Of a DNA stretch of 8,608 nt, positions 1 through 6,822 are shown in pieces. Under the pieces are notes generated by a model. It saw nothing but the letters and a program-made list of their open reading frames with translations, ran no database searches and was not told where the DNA came from. The position numbers and the translations under genes are program-made. Location of the stretch: positions 1 through 8,608 of the forward strand of contig JACZQL010000033.1 of assembly GCA_022545745.1 (NCBI GenBank), written 5' to 3'. How positions within the stretch are numbered: the stretch's first letter is position 1; the number at the start of each line of letters is the position of its first letter. Source of the stretch: Deltaproteobacteria bacterium. GTDB taxonomy: Bacteria > Desulfobacterota_B > Binatia > UBA9968.

Positions 1-1
1 A

Positions 2-433
2 GAACTGCTGCGCGAATTGTACTACGCAACCGAGGATGTGTTGTCCGGCGGCCAGTTGACCCAAGCCCACAGCACGCGTGTCGAGGCGGCCAAGGACGCA
101 CGGAGGACCCGCCTCACCGACTGGCCGGAAGCCGATATCGAGGCCCAGTTTGGGCGGGGTTATCCAGGTTACTGGCTGACTTTCGATGCTGAAACACACG
201 AGCGTCAGGCGCGCATCATGCGCGCCGCCGAAGTGGAAGCTCGTCCGCTAACCGTCGAAACTCGAGTCGTGGGCGACCTCGATGTGACGGAAGTGACCAT
301 CTACACGCAAGACCATCCCGGTCTGTTTTCGCGCATCGCCGGGGCCATGGCGATGAGCGGGGCAAGCATCGTCGATGCGAAGATCTTCACCATGACCAAC
401 GGGATGGCGCTCGACGTCTTCGAGATCCAGGAG
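2..433 (+). other. GlnD-derived segment with ACT domain, likely foreign to the downstream contig
   Basis: This part of the composite ORF encodes only GlnD-like sequence of alphaproteobacterial type. It has the linker before the second ACT domain and most of that ACT domain. In GlnD the text after GMALD normally continues with a motif like FWVQD and ends within roughly 30-40 residues. Here it changes after ALDVF into a different family. GC is high: 36 of 60 bases at 241-300 by hand count. The nucleotidyltransferase and HD domains would lie left of the window. Confidence 0.7.
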
Positions 434-1018
434 GAGGTGATCGAGTTGATCGTCGGCGCGCTCGCGCCCAAGGTGACCGCCGTCGAGCGCGCGAGCGCCG
501 CCCGCCGCGCCACGGAAAATATCAACGCCTACGATGCGTTCCTGCGCGGCACACACCATCTGGCTACCCATTTGGACGTCATGGCCGAATCGGAAAGCGC
601 CTTGCTGGAAAGCCGCCGATGGTTTCAAAAGGCCATCGAGCTGGACCCGAAAAACGCAGCCGCCTTGAATTATTTGGGTTACACCTATGCGGAGATGGGT
701 ATCTATTTGGACGAGGCTGAAGAGCTGATTGTCAGGGCGCTAAAGCTAGAGTCCAATGACGGGTTTTATATCGACAGCCTGGGATGGGTCTATTACCAGA
801 AGGGTGATTATGGCAAGGCCGTAGAACAACTGGAGCGGGCAGTAGGTTTGGTCATTGATGACCCCACCATTATCGAGCATCTCGGAGATGCCTATGCAAA
901 GCTTGGCAAATTACAACAGGCCATCCTGCATTATCGGGAAGCCCACAAGAATGCCAAAGAAAAGGATCAGTTGGAAAGAATCCAGCAGAAAATTCAGCAC
1001 CTGGAGAAAGAAATTTGA
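2..1018 (+). CDS. Partial composite ORF: GlnD-like C-terminus joined to TPR protein (probable chimera)
   Basis: The frame is open from base 2 (reading ELLRELYYATEDVLSGG), so the gene enters from outside; the TTG at 17 is an internal Leu codon, not a start. Numbering from that codon, residues 1-139 match the C-terminal part of GlnD, the PII uridylyl-transferase/removase, including a GYPGYW segment and an ACT domain (DHPGLFSRIAGAMA, then DAKIFTMTNGMALD). Residues ~136-210 resemble the segment before the TPRs of adenylate-cyclase-like proteins (EVIELIVGALAPKVTAVE, then NAYDAFLRG). Residues ~203-317 hold about three TPR units (ALNYLGYTYAEMG, DSLGWVYYQKGDYGKAVEQL, HLGDAYAKLGKLQQAI), followed by a charged helical tail. 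TPRs are protein-protein interaction scaffolds. The TPR end matches the gene that commonly precedes LolB-like lipoproteins in deltaproteobacteria, so only this part probably belongs to the genome downstream. The stop lies 10 bases before the next start. I am sure of the ORF and its parts, and doubtful that it is one natural protein. Confidence 0.75.
   Translation, partial: ELLRELYYATEDVLSGGQLTQAHSTRVEAAKDARRTRLTDWPEADIEAQFGRGYPGYWLTFDAETHERQARIMRAAEVEARPLTVETRVVGDLDVTEVTIYTQDHPGLFSRIAGAMAMSGASIVDAKIFTMTNGMALDVFEIQEEVIELIVGALAPKVTAVERASAARRATENINAYDAFLRGTHHLATHLDVMAESESALLESRRWFQKAIELDPKNAAALNYLGYTYAEMGIYLDEAEELIVRALKLESNDGFYIDSLGWVYYQKGDYGKAVEQLERAVGLVIDDPTIIEHLGDAYAKLGKLQQAILHYREAHKNAKEKDQLERIQQKIQHLEKEI
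420..650 (+). other. Adenylate-cyclase-like/TPR-protein segment inside the composite ORF
   Basis: The encoded residues ~135-210 read EIQEEVIELIVGALAPKV, AARRATENINAYDAFLRG and then RRWFQKAIELDP. This pattern is typical of the region between the catalytic domain and the TPRs in class III adenylate-cyclase-like TPR proteins of alphaproteobacteria. GC is highest here (41 of 60 bases at 481-540) and falls to 30 of 60 by 721-780. No catalytic cyclase domain is present. The assignment rests on recalled family patterns, not a search. Confidence 0.5.
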
Positions 1019-1028
1019 GGTTATTTCA

Positions 1029-1832
1029 GTGGGAGCGAAAAGGCCTCTTTTTTTTGCAGTAGCTCTCATCGTTACGGGAATCACTATTGGGAGTTGTGCG
1101 CCAGTTGGCCCTTCCATTACCCTTCCTGATGGTGAACCCTCCCGGGGCTTAGGAACAGAAGAGCTCGTTCGAGGTCTTGCCAAAAGGGTGGATCAGGTTC
1201 GTTCCCTTCGAAGTCTATCCTTCGTCAACTATCGGAGCAAAGATGAGAAAGGTGGGTTTCGGGGGGCCCTTCTGGTTGATCGGCCCGATCGTCTGCGCCT
1301 GGAAACGCTCTCTCCATTGGGGGCCATACTCGTTCTAACTGCAAATGGGGACGAGATTGTGGCGTTCCTTCCCCGAAAAAGGATCCTCTATAGAGGGTCG
1401 AGCTCCAAGCGAAATCTCTTCCGCTTTACCAAGATCCCTCTGGAGTTGACCGAATTGACCTCCCTCTTGCTCGGCTTGCCGCCGGTGAAGATGGGCGGAC
1501 CTTGGAAGGGCGAGAATCATGCGATATACCGACGTCTTCCGACCGGCGGGAGCGAATGGATCGATTTTGATCCAGCCCTGGGTATCCCGGTTCGATGGGA
1601 TCGGCTGGATTCCGATGGAAACAAAGAGTTCAGTGCGGTTTTCTCCGATTTCGTTTCCACAACGGTTGGTTCCTTTCCCTTAAAAATCTCTATAGAGTCC
1701 GCCACTGAAGACAAGTCATGGGAAATACGCTACCGAGAACCGGAGGTGAATGTCCAAATCCCTGTGCCCCTCTTCGTGCAACAACGACCGAGCCATGTCA
1801 GAGAAATTCTCCTTGAATCTCTTGGCGGTTAA
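1029..1832 (+). CDS. LolB-like outer-membrane lipoprotein
   Basis: The predicted protein has 267 residues. I chose the GTG at 1029 because it is followed at once by a signal peptide (MGAKRPLFFAVALIVTGITI) and a lipobox ending at Cys23 (IGSC), and because GAGG at 1017-1020 sits 8 bases upstream. An in-frame ATG at 855 would put ~58 residues of shadow translation from the TPR gene in front of the signal peptide. The mature protein begins with a Pro/Gly-rich linker. The core (LVRGLAKRVDQVRSLRSLSF, then GFRGALLVDRPDRLRLETLSPLGAIL and LLGLPPV) has the pattern of LolB-like/DUF4292 lipoproteins, a half-barrel fold that binds lipid or lipoprotein acyl chains. It is expected on the periplasmic side of an outer membrane. 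True LolB accepts lipoproteins from LolA; this gene may be only a relative. It starts 10 bases after the TPR gene and ends 13 bases before the binding-protein gene, so co-transcription is likely. A run of 8 T lies in the signal-peptide codons. Confidence 0.75.
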   Translation: MGAKRPLFFAVALIVTGITIGSCAPVGPSITLPDGEPSRGLGTEELVRGLAKRVDQVRSLRSLSFVNYRSKDEKGGFRGALLVDRPDRLRLETLSPLGAILVLTANGDEIVAFLPRKRILYRGSSSKRNLFRFTKIPLELTELTSLLLGLPPVKMGGPWKGENHAIYRRLPTGGSEWIDFDPALGIPVRWDRLDSDGNKEFSAVFSDFVSTTVGSFPLKISIESATEDKSWEIRYREPEVNVQIPVPLFVQQRPSHVREILLESLGG

Positions 1833-1836
1833 GGGG
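1831..1836 (+). promoter_or_regulatory. Shine-Dalgarno deciding the start of the binding-protein gene
   Basis: AAGGGG at 1831-1836 begins inside the stop codon of the LolB-like gene and lies 9 bases before the ATG at 1846. It supports 1846 over the in-frame ATG at 1750, which lies inside the upstream gene and would add 32 residues before an evident lipoprotein signal peptide. Confidence 0.65.
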
Positions 1837-1845
1837 ATAAGCCCC

Positions 1846-3588
1846 ATGTCCTCGAAGAAATTTTTAATGACGCTCATTCTAGTGGTGTTGCTCCCGCTCG
1901 TTGGGTGCCAGGCCAAGGACCAGCAGCAGACCACTGAAACGGCCGTAGGGGACTGGCTGCTGGCGCACATGCTGAGTGACCCCGAACAGCTCAATCCCCT
2001 TACCAGCAACGACGGCGGGGCGAGTTCTATCCTGGGATATATCTTTCAAGGGCTCCTCACCCGTGATCCGCGCACCCTTGAGCTAAAGCCCCTGCTGGCA
2101 GAATCCCGGCCCGCCATTTCGGATGACAAGCTAAGCTATACATTTAAGATTCGCCGGGACGCCCACTTCCAGGACGGCCATCCCCTGACCGGTGAAGACC
2201 TGCTCTTCAGCATCAAGGCGATTAAGTGCCCCCTGGTCAATGCGCCCTTTCTACGCGTGTACTACGACTCGGTGGTGGATGCTCGGCTCGTCGATCAGTA
2301 TACAATCCAATTTGTAACCAAGGAGCCCTATTTCCTTAATGAGAGTGTGCTTGGCGGTATTGATGTCCTGCCACGCCATTACTACGATCCGGAGGATCTC
2401 TTAAAAAAGGTAACTGTCCGGGATCTCAGCCGGGGTGGCTCTGGGTTACCCGAGGAGGTCAAGCGGTTCGCCGATCAATTCAACAAGAACTTCAACCGAA
2501 AACCCATGGGGAGCGGCCCCTATAAGTTCCTCAGGTGGAAAACTGGGCAGGAAGTCCTGTTGGAGCGCGATGATAATTATTGGGGCAAGGGGAAAGCCGG
2601 TATTGATCAGCCCTATCTCTACCTTTTCAGATTTCGGGTGATCAATAACATGGATGCAGCCCTCGTCAGCCTGAAGAGCGGGGGGCTGGATACGATGAGT
2701 TTGCAGCCTTTACAACACGTGAAGCAAACGAGTAGCAGTCGTTTTGAAAGCGAGTTTCAAAAGTTCATGTATTTCTCCCCCGGGTATACCTATATTGGGT
2801 GGAACAATGCCCATCCCATTTTCCGCGACAAGCGAGTCCGAAAGGCGATGACTTATCTGACCAACCGGAATCAGATGGTCAAAACGATTCTATCGGGTCT
2901 CGGCCAGGTGGTGGATAGCCCCATTTACTATTTCCGACCTGAGTATGACAAGACCCTCGAGAGCACTCCCTTTGACCCTGAGAGGGCCTTGGAACTGCTC
3001 AGAGAAGCTGGCTGGAGTGACACAGATGGAGACGGCGTGTTGGATAAGATGATTGATGGCAAGAAAGTACCATTCCGCTTTGAGATCAAATTTAACTCTG
3101 GGAACCCCACTCGCAAAAGCGTGGCGCTCATACTTCAGGATGAGCTTAAGAAGCACGGCATCGTGGCTACGGTGCGCCAGCTGGACTGGACCATCTATCT
3201 GGATGACGTTAGAAACCATCGTTTCGATGCCATGATCCTGGGATGGGGCATGAGCGTCAATGACCCGGACGCCTTTCAGGTCTGGCATTCTACCCAGGCG
3301 GCAAACAAGGGCTCTAACATGATCAGCTACAAGAATGCACAGGTCGACGAAATCCTGGAGACCTACCGGTCGGAGTTTGATCCGAAGAAGCGAATGGAGC
3401 TTTACCGAAAGTTCCAGCAGATTCTTCACGAGGACCAGCCCTACACGTTTCTCTTTATGCCAAAATCGGTTTCAGCGGTGCAGCGGCGCTTTCAAGGGGT
3501 GGAGGTGCTGCCCATCGGCGGGCTCCGGCGCCTGGAATGGTGGGTCCCCCTCGAATCTCAAAAATATACCAGCAAACCAACTGCTTAG
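1846..3588 (+). CDS. Peptide/oligopeptide ABC transporter substrate-binding lipoprotein (SBP family 5)
   Basis: This 580-residue protein captures peptides or similar solutes in the periplasm and delivers them to the DppB/DppC channel encoded next. It begins with a lipoprotein signal peptide, a lipobox (LVGC) and Cys21. It then shows the family-5 order: GDWLLAHMLSDPEQLNPLTS (~36-54), a YIFQGLLTRDPRTLELKPLLAES stretch (~65-87), TFKIRRDAHFQDGHPLTGEDL (~99-119), GSGPYKFLRWKTGQEVLLERDDNYWG (~222-247), YTYIGWNNAHPIFRDKRVRKAM (~314-335) and a C-terminal LHEDQPYTFLF with WWVP near the end. Length and order fit the DppA/OppA family, especially a deltaproteobacterial branch. Residues 392-400 form an Asp-rich DTDGDGVLD loop resembling calcium-binding loops. 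Anchoring by lipid suits the single-operon importer. The substrate cannot be read from sequence; dipeptide, oligopeptide, nickel and sugar variants exist in the family, and peptides are the most likely. Confidence 0.9.
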   Translation: MSSKKFLMTLILVVLLPLVGCQAKDQQQTTETAVGDWLLAHMLSDPEQLNPLTSNDGGASSILGYIFQGLLTRDPRTLELKPLLAESRPAISDDKLSYTFKIRRDAHFQDGHPLTGEDLLFSIKAIKCPLVNAPFLRVYYDSVVDARLVDQYTIQFVTKEPYFLNESVLGGIDVLPRHYYDPEDLLKKVTVRDLSRGGSGLPEEVKRFADQFNKNFNRKPMGSGPYKFLRWKTGQEVLLERDDNYWGKGKAGIDQPYLYLFRFRVINNMDAALVSLKSGGLDTMSLQPLQHVKQTSSSRFESEFQKFMYFSPGYTYIGWNNAHPIFRDKRVRKAMTYLTNRNQMVKTILSGLGQVVDSPIYYFRPEYDKTLESTPFDPERALELLREAGWSDTDGDGVLDKMIDGKKVPFRFEIKFNSGNPTRKSVALILQDELKKHGIVATVRQLDWTIYLDDVRNHRFDAMILGWGMSVNDPDAFQVWHSTQAANKGSNMISYKNAQVDEILETYRSEFDPKKRMELYRKFQQILHEDQPYTFLFMPKSVSAVQRRFQGVEVLPIGGLRRLEWWVPLESQKYTSKPTA

Positions 3589-3600
3589 TGAACCCAAAAG

Positions 3601-4632
3601 ATGTGGCGCTATATCTTCCAGCGCATCCTCCTTTTCCTCCCGACCTTTATCGGGATCACCTTAATCAGTTTTCTGATTATGCGTCTCGCCCCGGGCGATC
3701 CGGCAGAGCTCCTTGCCGGTGGAGGCCTAGCAGCCGCAGGGGCTTCGGGGATATCCCTGGAGAAGCGAGGCGCCGTGGATCAGGCGCTGGCTCAGTGGCG
3801 TGCGCAATATGGGCTCGACCGCCCCCTCCACATTCAATATGGGATGTGGTTGAAGAACCTATTTGCGCTCGATTTCGGTGTGTCATTCAAAGATAATCAA
3901 CCGGTCTTCGGTAAGATCCTCGACCGCCTCCCCGTCACCATCAAACTGAATATCTTGTCGATCTTCCTTGTTTACCTAGTGGCCATTCCGTTGGGGATCT
4001 ATTCCGCTACTCACTCTTATTCCTTCGGCGATCAAGTCACGACCCTATTTGCCTTTATCCTTTTTTCATTACCTGTGGTTTGGGCTGGTACCATGGCCCT
4101 GACCTTCCTCTGCGGTGGAGACTTTTTCTATCTCTTTCCCCCGGCGGGGCTTACCTCTATTGATTATTCTCCCAACTGGCCACTTTGGGAGCGATTGAAG
4201 GATCAGGTGTGGCATCTCTTCTTGCCGGTTCTCCTGCTCTCCTATGCTCAGTTTGCGGGCTTATCACGCTACATGCGCACGGGCATGCGCGAAGTTCTGA
4301 GCCAGGACTATGTTCGCACCGCCAGGGCGAAAGGGCTTTCGGAAACAAAAGTTGTTTACAAGCATGTCCTAAGGAACTCGTTGATACCGATGGTCACCAT
4401 CCTGGCCTCAATCCTTCCCGGCTTGATCGGTGGAAGTATCATCATAGAGACAATCTTTTCCATTCCCGGTTTAGGTCAACTGGGATACCAAGCGGTCCTG
4501 GCAAGAGATTACCCCACGATAATGGCACTGTTTACGGTGAGTTCCTTGCTGGCCCTGGTCGGTATTCTTCTGTCGGATATATTGCTAACCATGGTCGATC
4601 CTCGGATCGCCTTTGGTCGTCGGGAGCAATGA
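3601..4632 (+). CDS. dppB: Peptide ABC transporter permease, DppB/OppB type
   Basis: An inner-membrane channel subunit of 343 residues. It starts with the typical N-terminal segment (MWRYIFQRILLFLPTFIGIT, then RLAPGDPAE) containing the first membrane helix. Further hydrophobic segments lie at about 114-136, 145-171, 202-222, 262-285 and 308-331, giving six as usual for DppB. The EAA loop that docks to the ATPases is clear at ~237-263 (YVRTARAKGLSETKVVYKHV then LRNSLIP), followed by IIETIFSIPGLG and the family-typical end DPRIAFG. A Gly/Ala-rich stretch (~39-50) and a charged segment sit in the first periplasmic loop. The ATG lies 12 bases after the binding-protein stop; its ribosome binding site is weak (AAAAG just upstream), suggesting translational coupling. 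The partner is the DppC-type permease downstream. The role is sure and the dpp versus opp name is not. Confidence 0.92.
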   Translation: MWRYIFQRILLFLPTFIGITLISFLIMRLAPGDPAELLAGGGLAAAGASGISLEKRGAVDQALAQWRAQYGLDRPLHIQYGMWLKNLFALDFGVSFKDNQPVFGKILDRLPVTIKLNILSIFLVYLVAIPLGIYSATHSYSFGDQVTTLFAFILFSLPVVWAGTMALTFLCGGDFFYLFPPAGLTSIDYSPNWPLWERLKDQVWHLFLPVLLLSYAQFAGLSRYMRTGMREVLSQDYVRTARAKGLSETKVVYKHVLRNSLIPMVTILASILPGLIGGSIIIETIFSIPGLGQLGYQAVLARDYPTIMALFTVSSLLALVGILLSDILLTMVDPRIAFGRREQ

Positions 4633-4684
4633 GTGGTGGGGTACACCAAGCCAAGCCATTGGGTTCCCTGGACAAGGCGAAATT

Positions 4685-5704
4685 ATGGCCGTGAATAGTG
4701 GTCGTGGTGAGGGTTACTGGTCCTATGTCTGGAGGCAGTTCAAGCGCAACCGTCTTGCGGTCGTAGGGCTCTATGTGGTTGCAGCGCTTTTTGCGGTGGC
4801 CATCTTTGCCGACTTCTTGGCCAATGACAAGCCCTACTATTTGCGGTATCAGGATAGGACCTATTTCCCCATCTTCCGTAGTTATCTTGTTCGGTTGGGT
4901 GTGGGGAGTTGGCCGCTTGAGCTTCTCAACGTCAATTTTAAAGAGCTCGACAGCCAGCGAAGTATTTTTCCTCCTATCCCTTATCGGTCCAATGGTATTG
5001 ATCTCACCGTTCCCTTTAGCAATCCGTCACAGACGCACTGGTTAGGAACGGATAAGCTCGGGCGCGACTTGATGGCAGGAATCATCCACGGGTCTCGGAT
5101 ATCCCTCTCCATTGGTTTTGTTGCCGTCGGCATCTCACTGGTGATCGGAATCGTTCTTGGGGCCCTGGCCGGGTTTTTTGGCTCCTGGGTGGATCTGGTG
5201 ATTTCGCGGCTATTTGAGCTGATGCTGGCCATACCCACGTTCTTCCTGTTAATTACCATTGCGGCTCTGCTGCCGCCCAGTATCTTTCTTACGATGGCCG
5301 TCATTGGACTGACCAGCTGGGTGGGTATTGCTCGATTCACGCGCAACGAGTTCTTGAGGATACGGAATCTGGATTACGTGACGGCTGCTATTGCCCTGGG
5401 AGTCTCTAGCCGCAAGATCATGTTCCGTCATATCTTGCCCAACGCCTTGGCCCCAGTGATGGTTTCCGTAGCTCTTGGGATTGCTGCAGCCATCCTGGTG
5501 GAGTCGAGTTTGAGTTTTCTCGGCATTGGTGTGCCGGCCGACTTGGTGACCTGGGGTTCCATTCTCAATGAGGCTCGGAGCAATTCGTTTGCTTGGTGGC
5601 TGGTAGTGTTCCCTGGGGCAGCCATCTTTATCACTGTACTTGCGTATTACCTGGTCGGAGAGGGCCTCCGCGATGCCCTGGACCCTAGACTCCGGGGCTC
5701 TTGA
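4685..5704 (+). CDS. dppC: Peptide ABC transporter permease, DppC/OppC type with YejE-like loop
   Basis: The second channel subunit has 339 residues. I chose the ATG at 4685 because AAGG at 4674-4677 lies 7 bases upstream; the longer frame from the TTG at 4613 overlaps dppB and adds 24 residues that do not look like the family. Residues ~11-46 form the OppC N-terminal cytoplasmic/membrane segment (YWSYVWRQFKRNRLAVVGLY). A long periplasmic loop follows (~47-117), with NDKPYYLRYQDRTYFPIFRSY and FPPIPYRSNGIDL, much like YejE of the YejABEF importer. The core starts at HWLGTDKLGRDLMAGIIHGSR (~118-138). The EAA loop is at ~230-257 (DYVTAAIALGVSSRKIMFRH then ILPNALAP), followed by ESSLSFLGIGV and the end DALDPRLRG. 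It pairs with DppB and contacts both ATPases. It is 52 bases from dppB and is followed by a 152-base repeat linker. The dppC symbol is by position and family. Confidence 0.92.
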   Translation: MAVNSGRGEGYWSYVWRQFKRNRLAVVGLYVVAALFAVAIFADFLANDKPYYLRYQDRTYFPIFRSYLVRLGVGSWPLELLNVNFKELDSQRSIFPPIPYRSNGIDLTVPFSNPSQTHWLGTDKLGRDLMAGIIHGSRISLSIGFVAVGISLVIGIVLGALAGFFGSWVDLVISRLFELMLAIPTFFLLITIAALLPPSIFLTMAVIGLTSWVGIARFTRNEFLRIRNLDYVTAAIALGVSSRKIMFRHILPNALAPVMVSVALGIAAAILVESSLSFLGIGVPADLVTWGSILNEARSNSFAWWLVVFPGAAIFITVLAYYLVGEGLRDALDPRLRGS

Positions 5705-5856
5705 TGGCAGATAGCAGCCAACAGTGGAACCAGTGTTAAGTGTAAGGTGTTAAGTTGGGGAGAAAAAAATAACTCAAAAACTCGAGAATGATCGATTCTT
5801 ATCACTGGAGACTCAACACTCAACACTTTTGAGCTGAACGCTGAGTCCTTATAGCT
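5705..5856. repeat. Heptamer-phased inverted-repeat linker between dppC and dppD
   Basis: The 152 bases have no plausible ORF. Left arm, 5732-5759: successive 7-base units AGTGTTA, AGTGTAA, GGTGTTA, AGTTGGG. Right arm, 5804-5831: ACTGGAG, ACTCAAC, ACTCAAC, ACTTTTG. Bases 5732-5755 are complementary to 5804-5827 at 17 of 24 positions by hand alignment. The 7-base rhythm continues as GCTGAAC and GCTGAGT at 5833-5846, a unit type found in the next linker. The middle is A-rich and has a small hairpin (AGAAT, loop of 5, ATTCT, at 5785-5799). There is no good Shine-Dalgarno before dppD: the repeat runs almost to its ATG. Confidence 0.8.
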
Positions 5857-6822
5857 ATGGCAGGCCTGATAGAAATTAAGAACCTTCGAACATCATTTTT
5901 TACCCCCGAAGGAGAGATGCGGGCTGTGGATGGGGTAAGCTTTGATATCGAAGAGGGGAAGACCATGGGATTGGTAGGGGAGTCCGGTTGTGGTAAGAGC
6001 GTGACAGCCCTTTCCATCATGCGTCTCCTCCCTTCCCCTCCTGGCAAAGTGGTGGGTGGACAAGTCTTTTTCCGGGGCCGGGATCTGCTCAAGCTGAACG
6101 GGGAAGAGATGCGCAAGGTGCGGGGCAATGAGATTTCCATGGTATTTCAAGAGCCCATGACCTCACTCAATCCGGTCTTTACCATTGGCAATCAGATTGT
6201 GGAGGCCATCCGACTGCACCAGGGTTTGGGCAGGAGAGAGGCCAGAGAGAAGGCCATTGAAATGCTTCGCCTGGTCAAGATTGCCGAACCCGCGGCGCGG
6301 ATCGATGTCTACCCACACCAGTTGAGTGGTGGTATGCGCCAGAGGGTGATGATTGCCATGGCCCTTTCTTGTAATCCAAGTCTGCTGATAGCGGATGAAC
6401 CGACCACCGCGCTGGATGTCACCATCCAGGCCCAGATCCTGGAGCTCATGAAAGAGTTGCAGGAGAGTCTCGGCATGGCCATACTGCTGATCACCCATGA
6501 CCTCGGTGTGGTAGCCGAGCAGGCAGATGAAGTGGCGATCATGTATGCGGGAAAGATTGTAGAGCAGGCACGGCCTGAGTCCATTTTCTCCGGTCCCCTT
6601 CATCCCTACACCTTAGGACTTTTGAACTCTGTACCAGGAATAAGCGGCAAGAAGAAAAAACGGCTAGAGGCGATCCCCGGTGTGGTTCCTAGCCCTTTAG
6701 AGCTACCTGGGGGTTGCCGCTTTCGGGATCGTTGCCCCAAAGCGGTGGGTATCTGTGCGGAAGGCGAGCCCGAACTCATAGAAAAGCAGAAGGATCATTG
6801 GGTCGCGTGTTATATGGCATAA
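5857..6822 (+). CDS. dppD: Peptide ABC transporter ATP-binding protein, DppD/OppD type
   Basis: One of two ATPases powering the importer, located on the cytoplasmic face of the inner membrane; 321 residues, normal for the family. The motifs appear in order: Walker A GESGCGKS (41-48), Q-loop Gln98 in [10 protein letters not shown], signature LSGGMRQR (156-163), Walker B LLIADE (176-181) with catalytic Glu181, and the switch His214 in LITHDL. The C-terminal oligopeptide-transporter extension contains [13 protein letters not shown] (249-261) and four Cys (287, 293, 300, 318; spacing C-x5-C-x6-C-x17-C). In related DppD/DppF proteins such Cys bind an iron-sulfur cluster; this is inferred here. The MRQR variant of the signature is characteristic of DppD-type rather than DppF-type subunits. 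The ATG at 5857 is preceded by repeat DNA with no clear ribosome binding site. No residue needed for catalysis is missing. Confidence 0.94.
   Translation: MAGLIEIKNLRTSFFTPEGEMRAVDGVSFDIEEGKTMGLVGESGCGKSVTALSIMRLLPSPPGKVVGGQVFFRGRDLLKLNGEEMRKVRGNEISMVFQEPMTSLNPVFTIGNQIVEAIRLHQGLGRREAREKAIEMLRLVKIAEPAARIDVYPHQLSGGMRQRVMIAMALSCNPSLLIADEPTTALDVTIQAQILELMKELQESLGMAILLITHDLGVVAEQADEVAIMYAGKIVEQARPESIFSGPLHPYTLGLLNSVPGISGKKKKRLEAIPGVVPSPLELPGGCRFRDRCPKAVGICAEGEPELIEKQKDHWVACYMA

Noticed and set aside
855..1028. Upstream extension of the LolB-like gene from an ATG at 855
   Set aside because: It overlaps the TPR gene in another frame and would bury the signal peptide and lipobox about 58 residues into the protein; GTG 1029 has GAGG at the right distance.
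1048..1055. Run of 8 T in the signal-peptide codons as a phase-variation switch
   Set aside because: It encodes ordinary Phe codons in a hydrophobic segment; one run in one sequence gives no evidence of length variation.
1750..1845. ATG 1750 as start of the binding-protein gene
   Set aside because: It lies inside the LolB-like gene; the signal peptide starts at 1846 with AAGGGG 9 bases upstream.
2890..3429. Long minus-strand ORF within the binding-protein gene
   Set aside because: It is antisense to a clear conserved coding region, has no recognisable domain or ribosome binding site, and is a shadow of the real gene.
4613..4684. TTG 4613 as start of dppC
   Set aside because: The extra 24 residues do not look like the permease family and overlap dppB; ATG 4685 has AAGG 7 bases upstream.
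4185..4694. 169-residue + strand ORF overlapping the end of dppB
   Set aside because: It is in a different frame from the conserved EAA region of dppB, and its sequence shows no family features.
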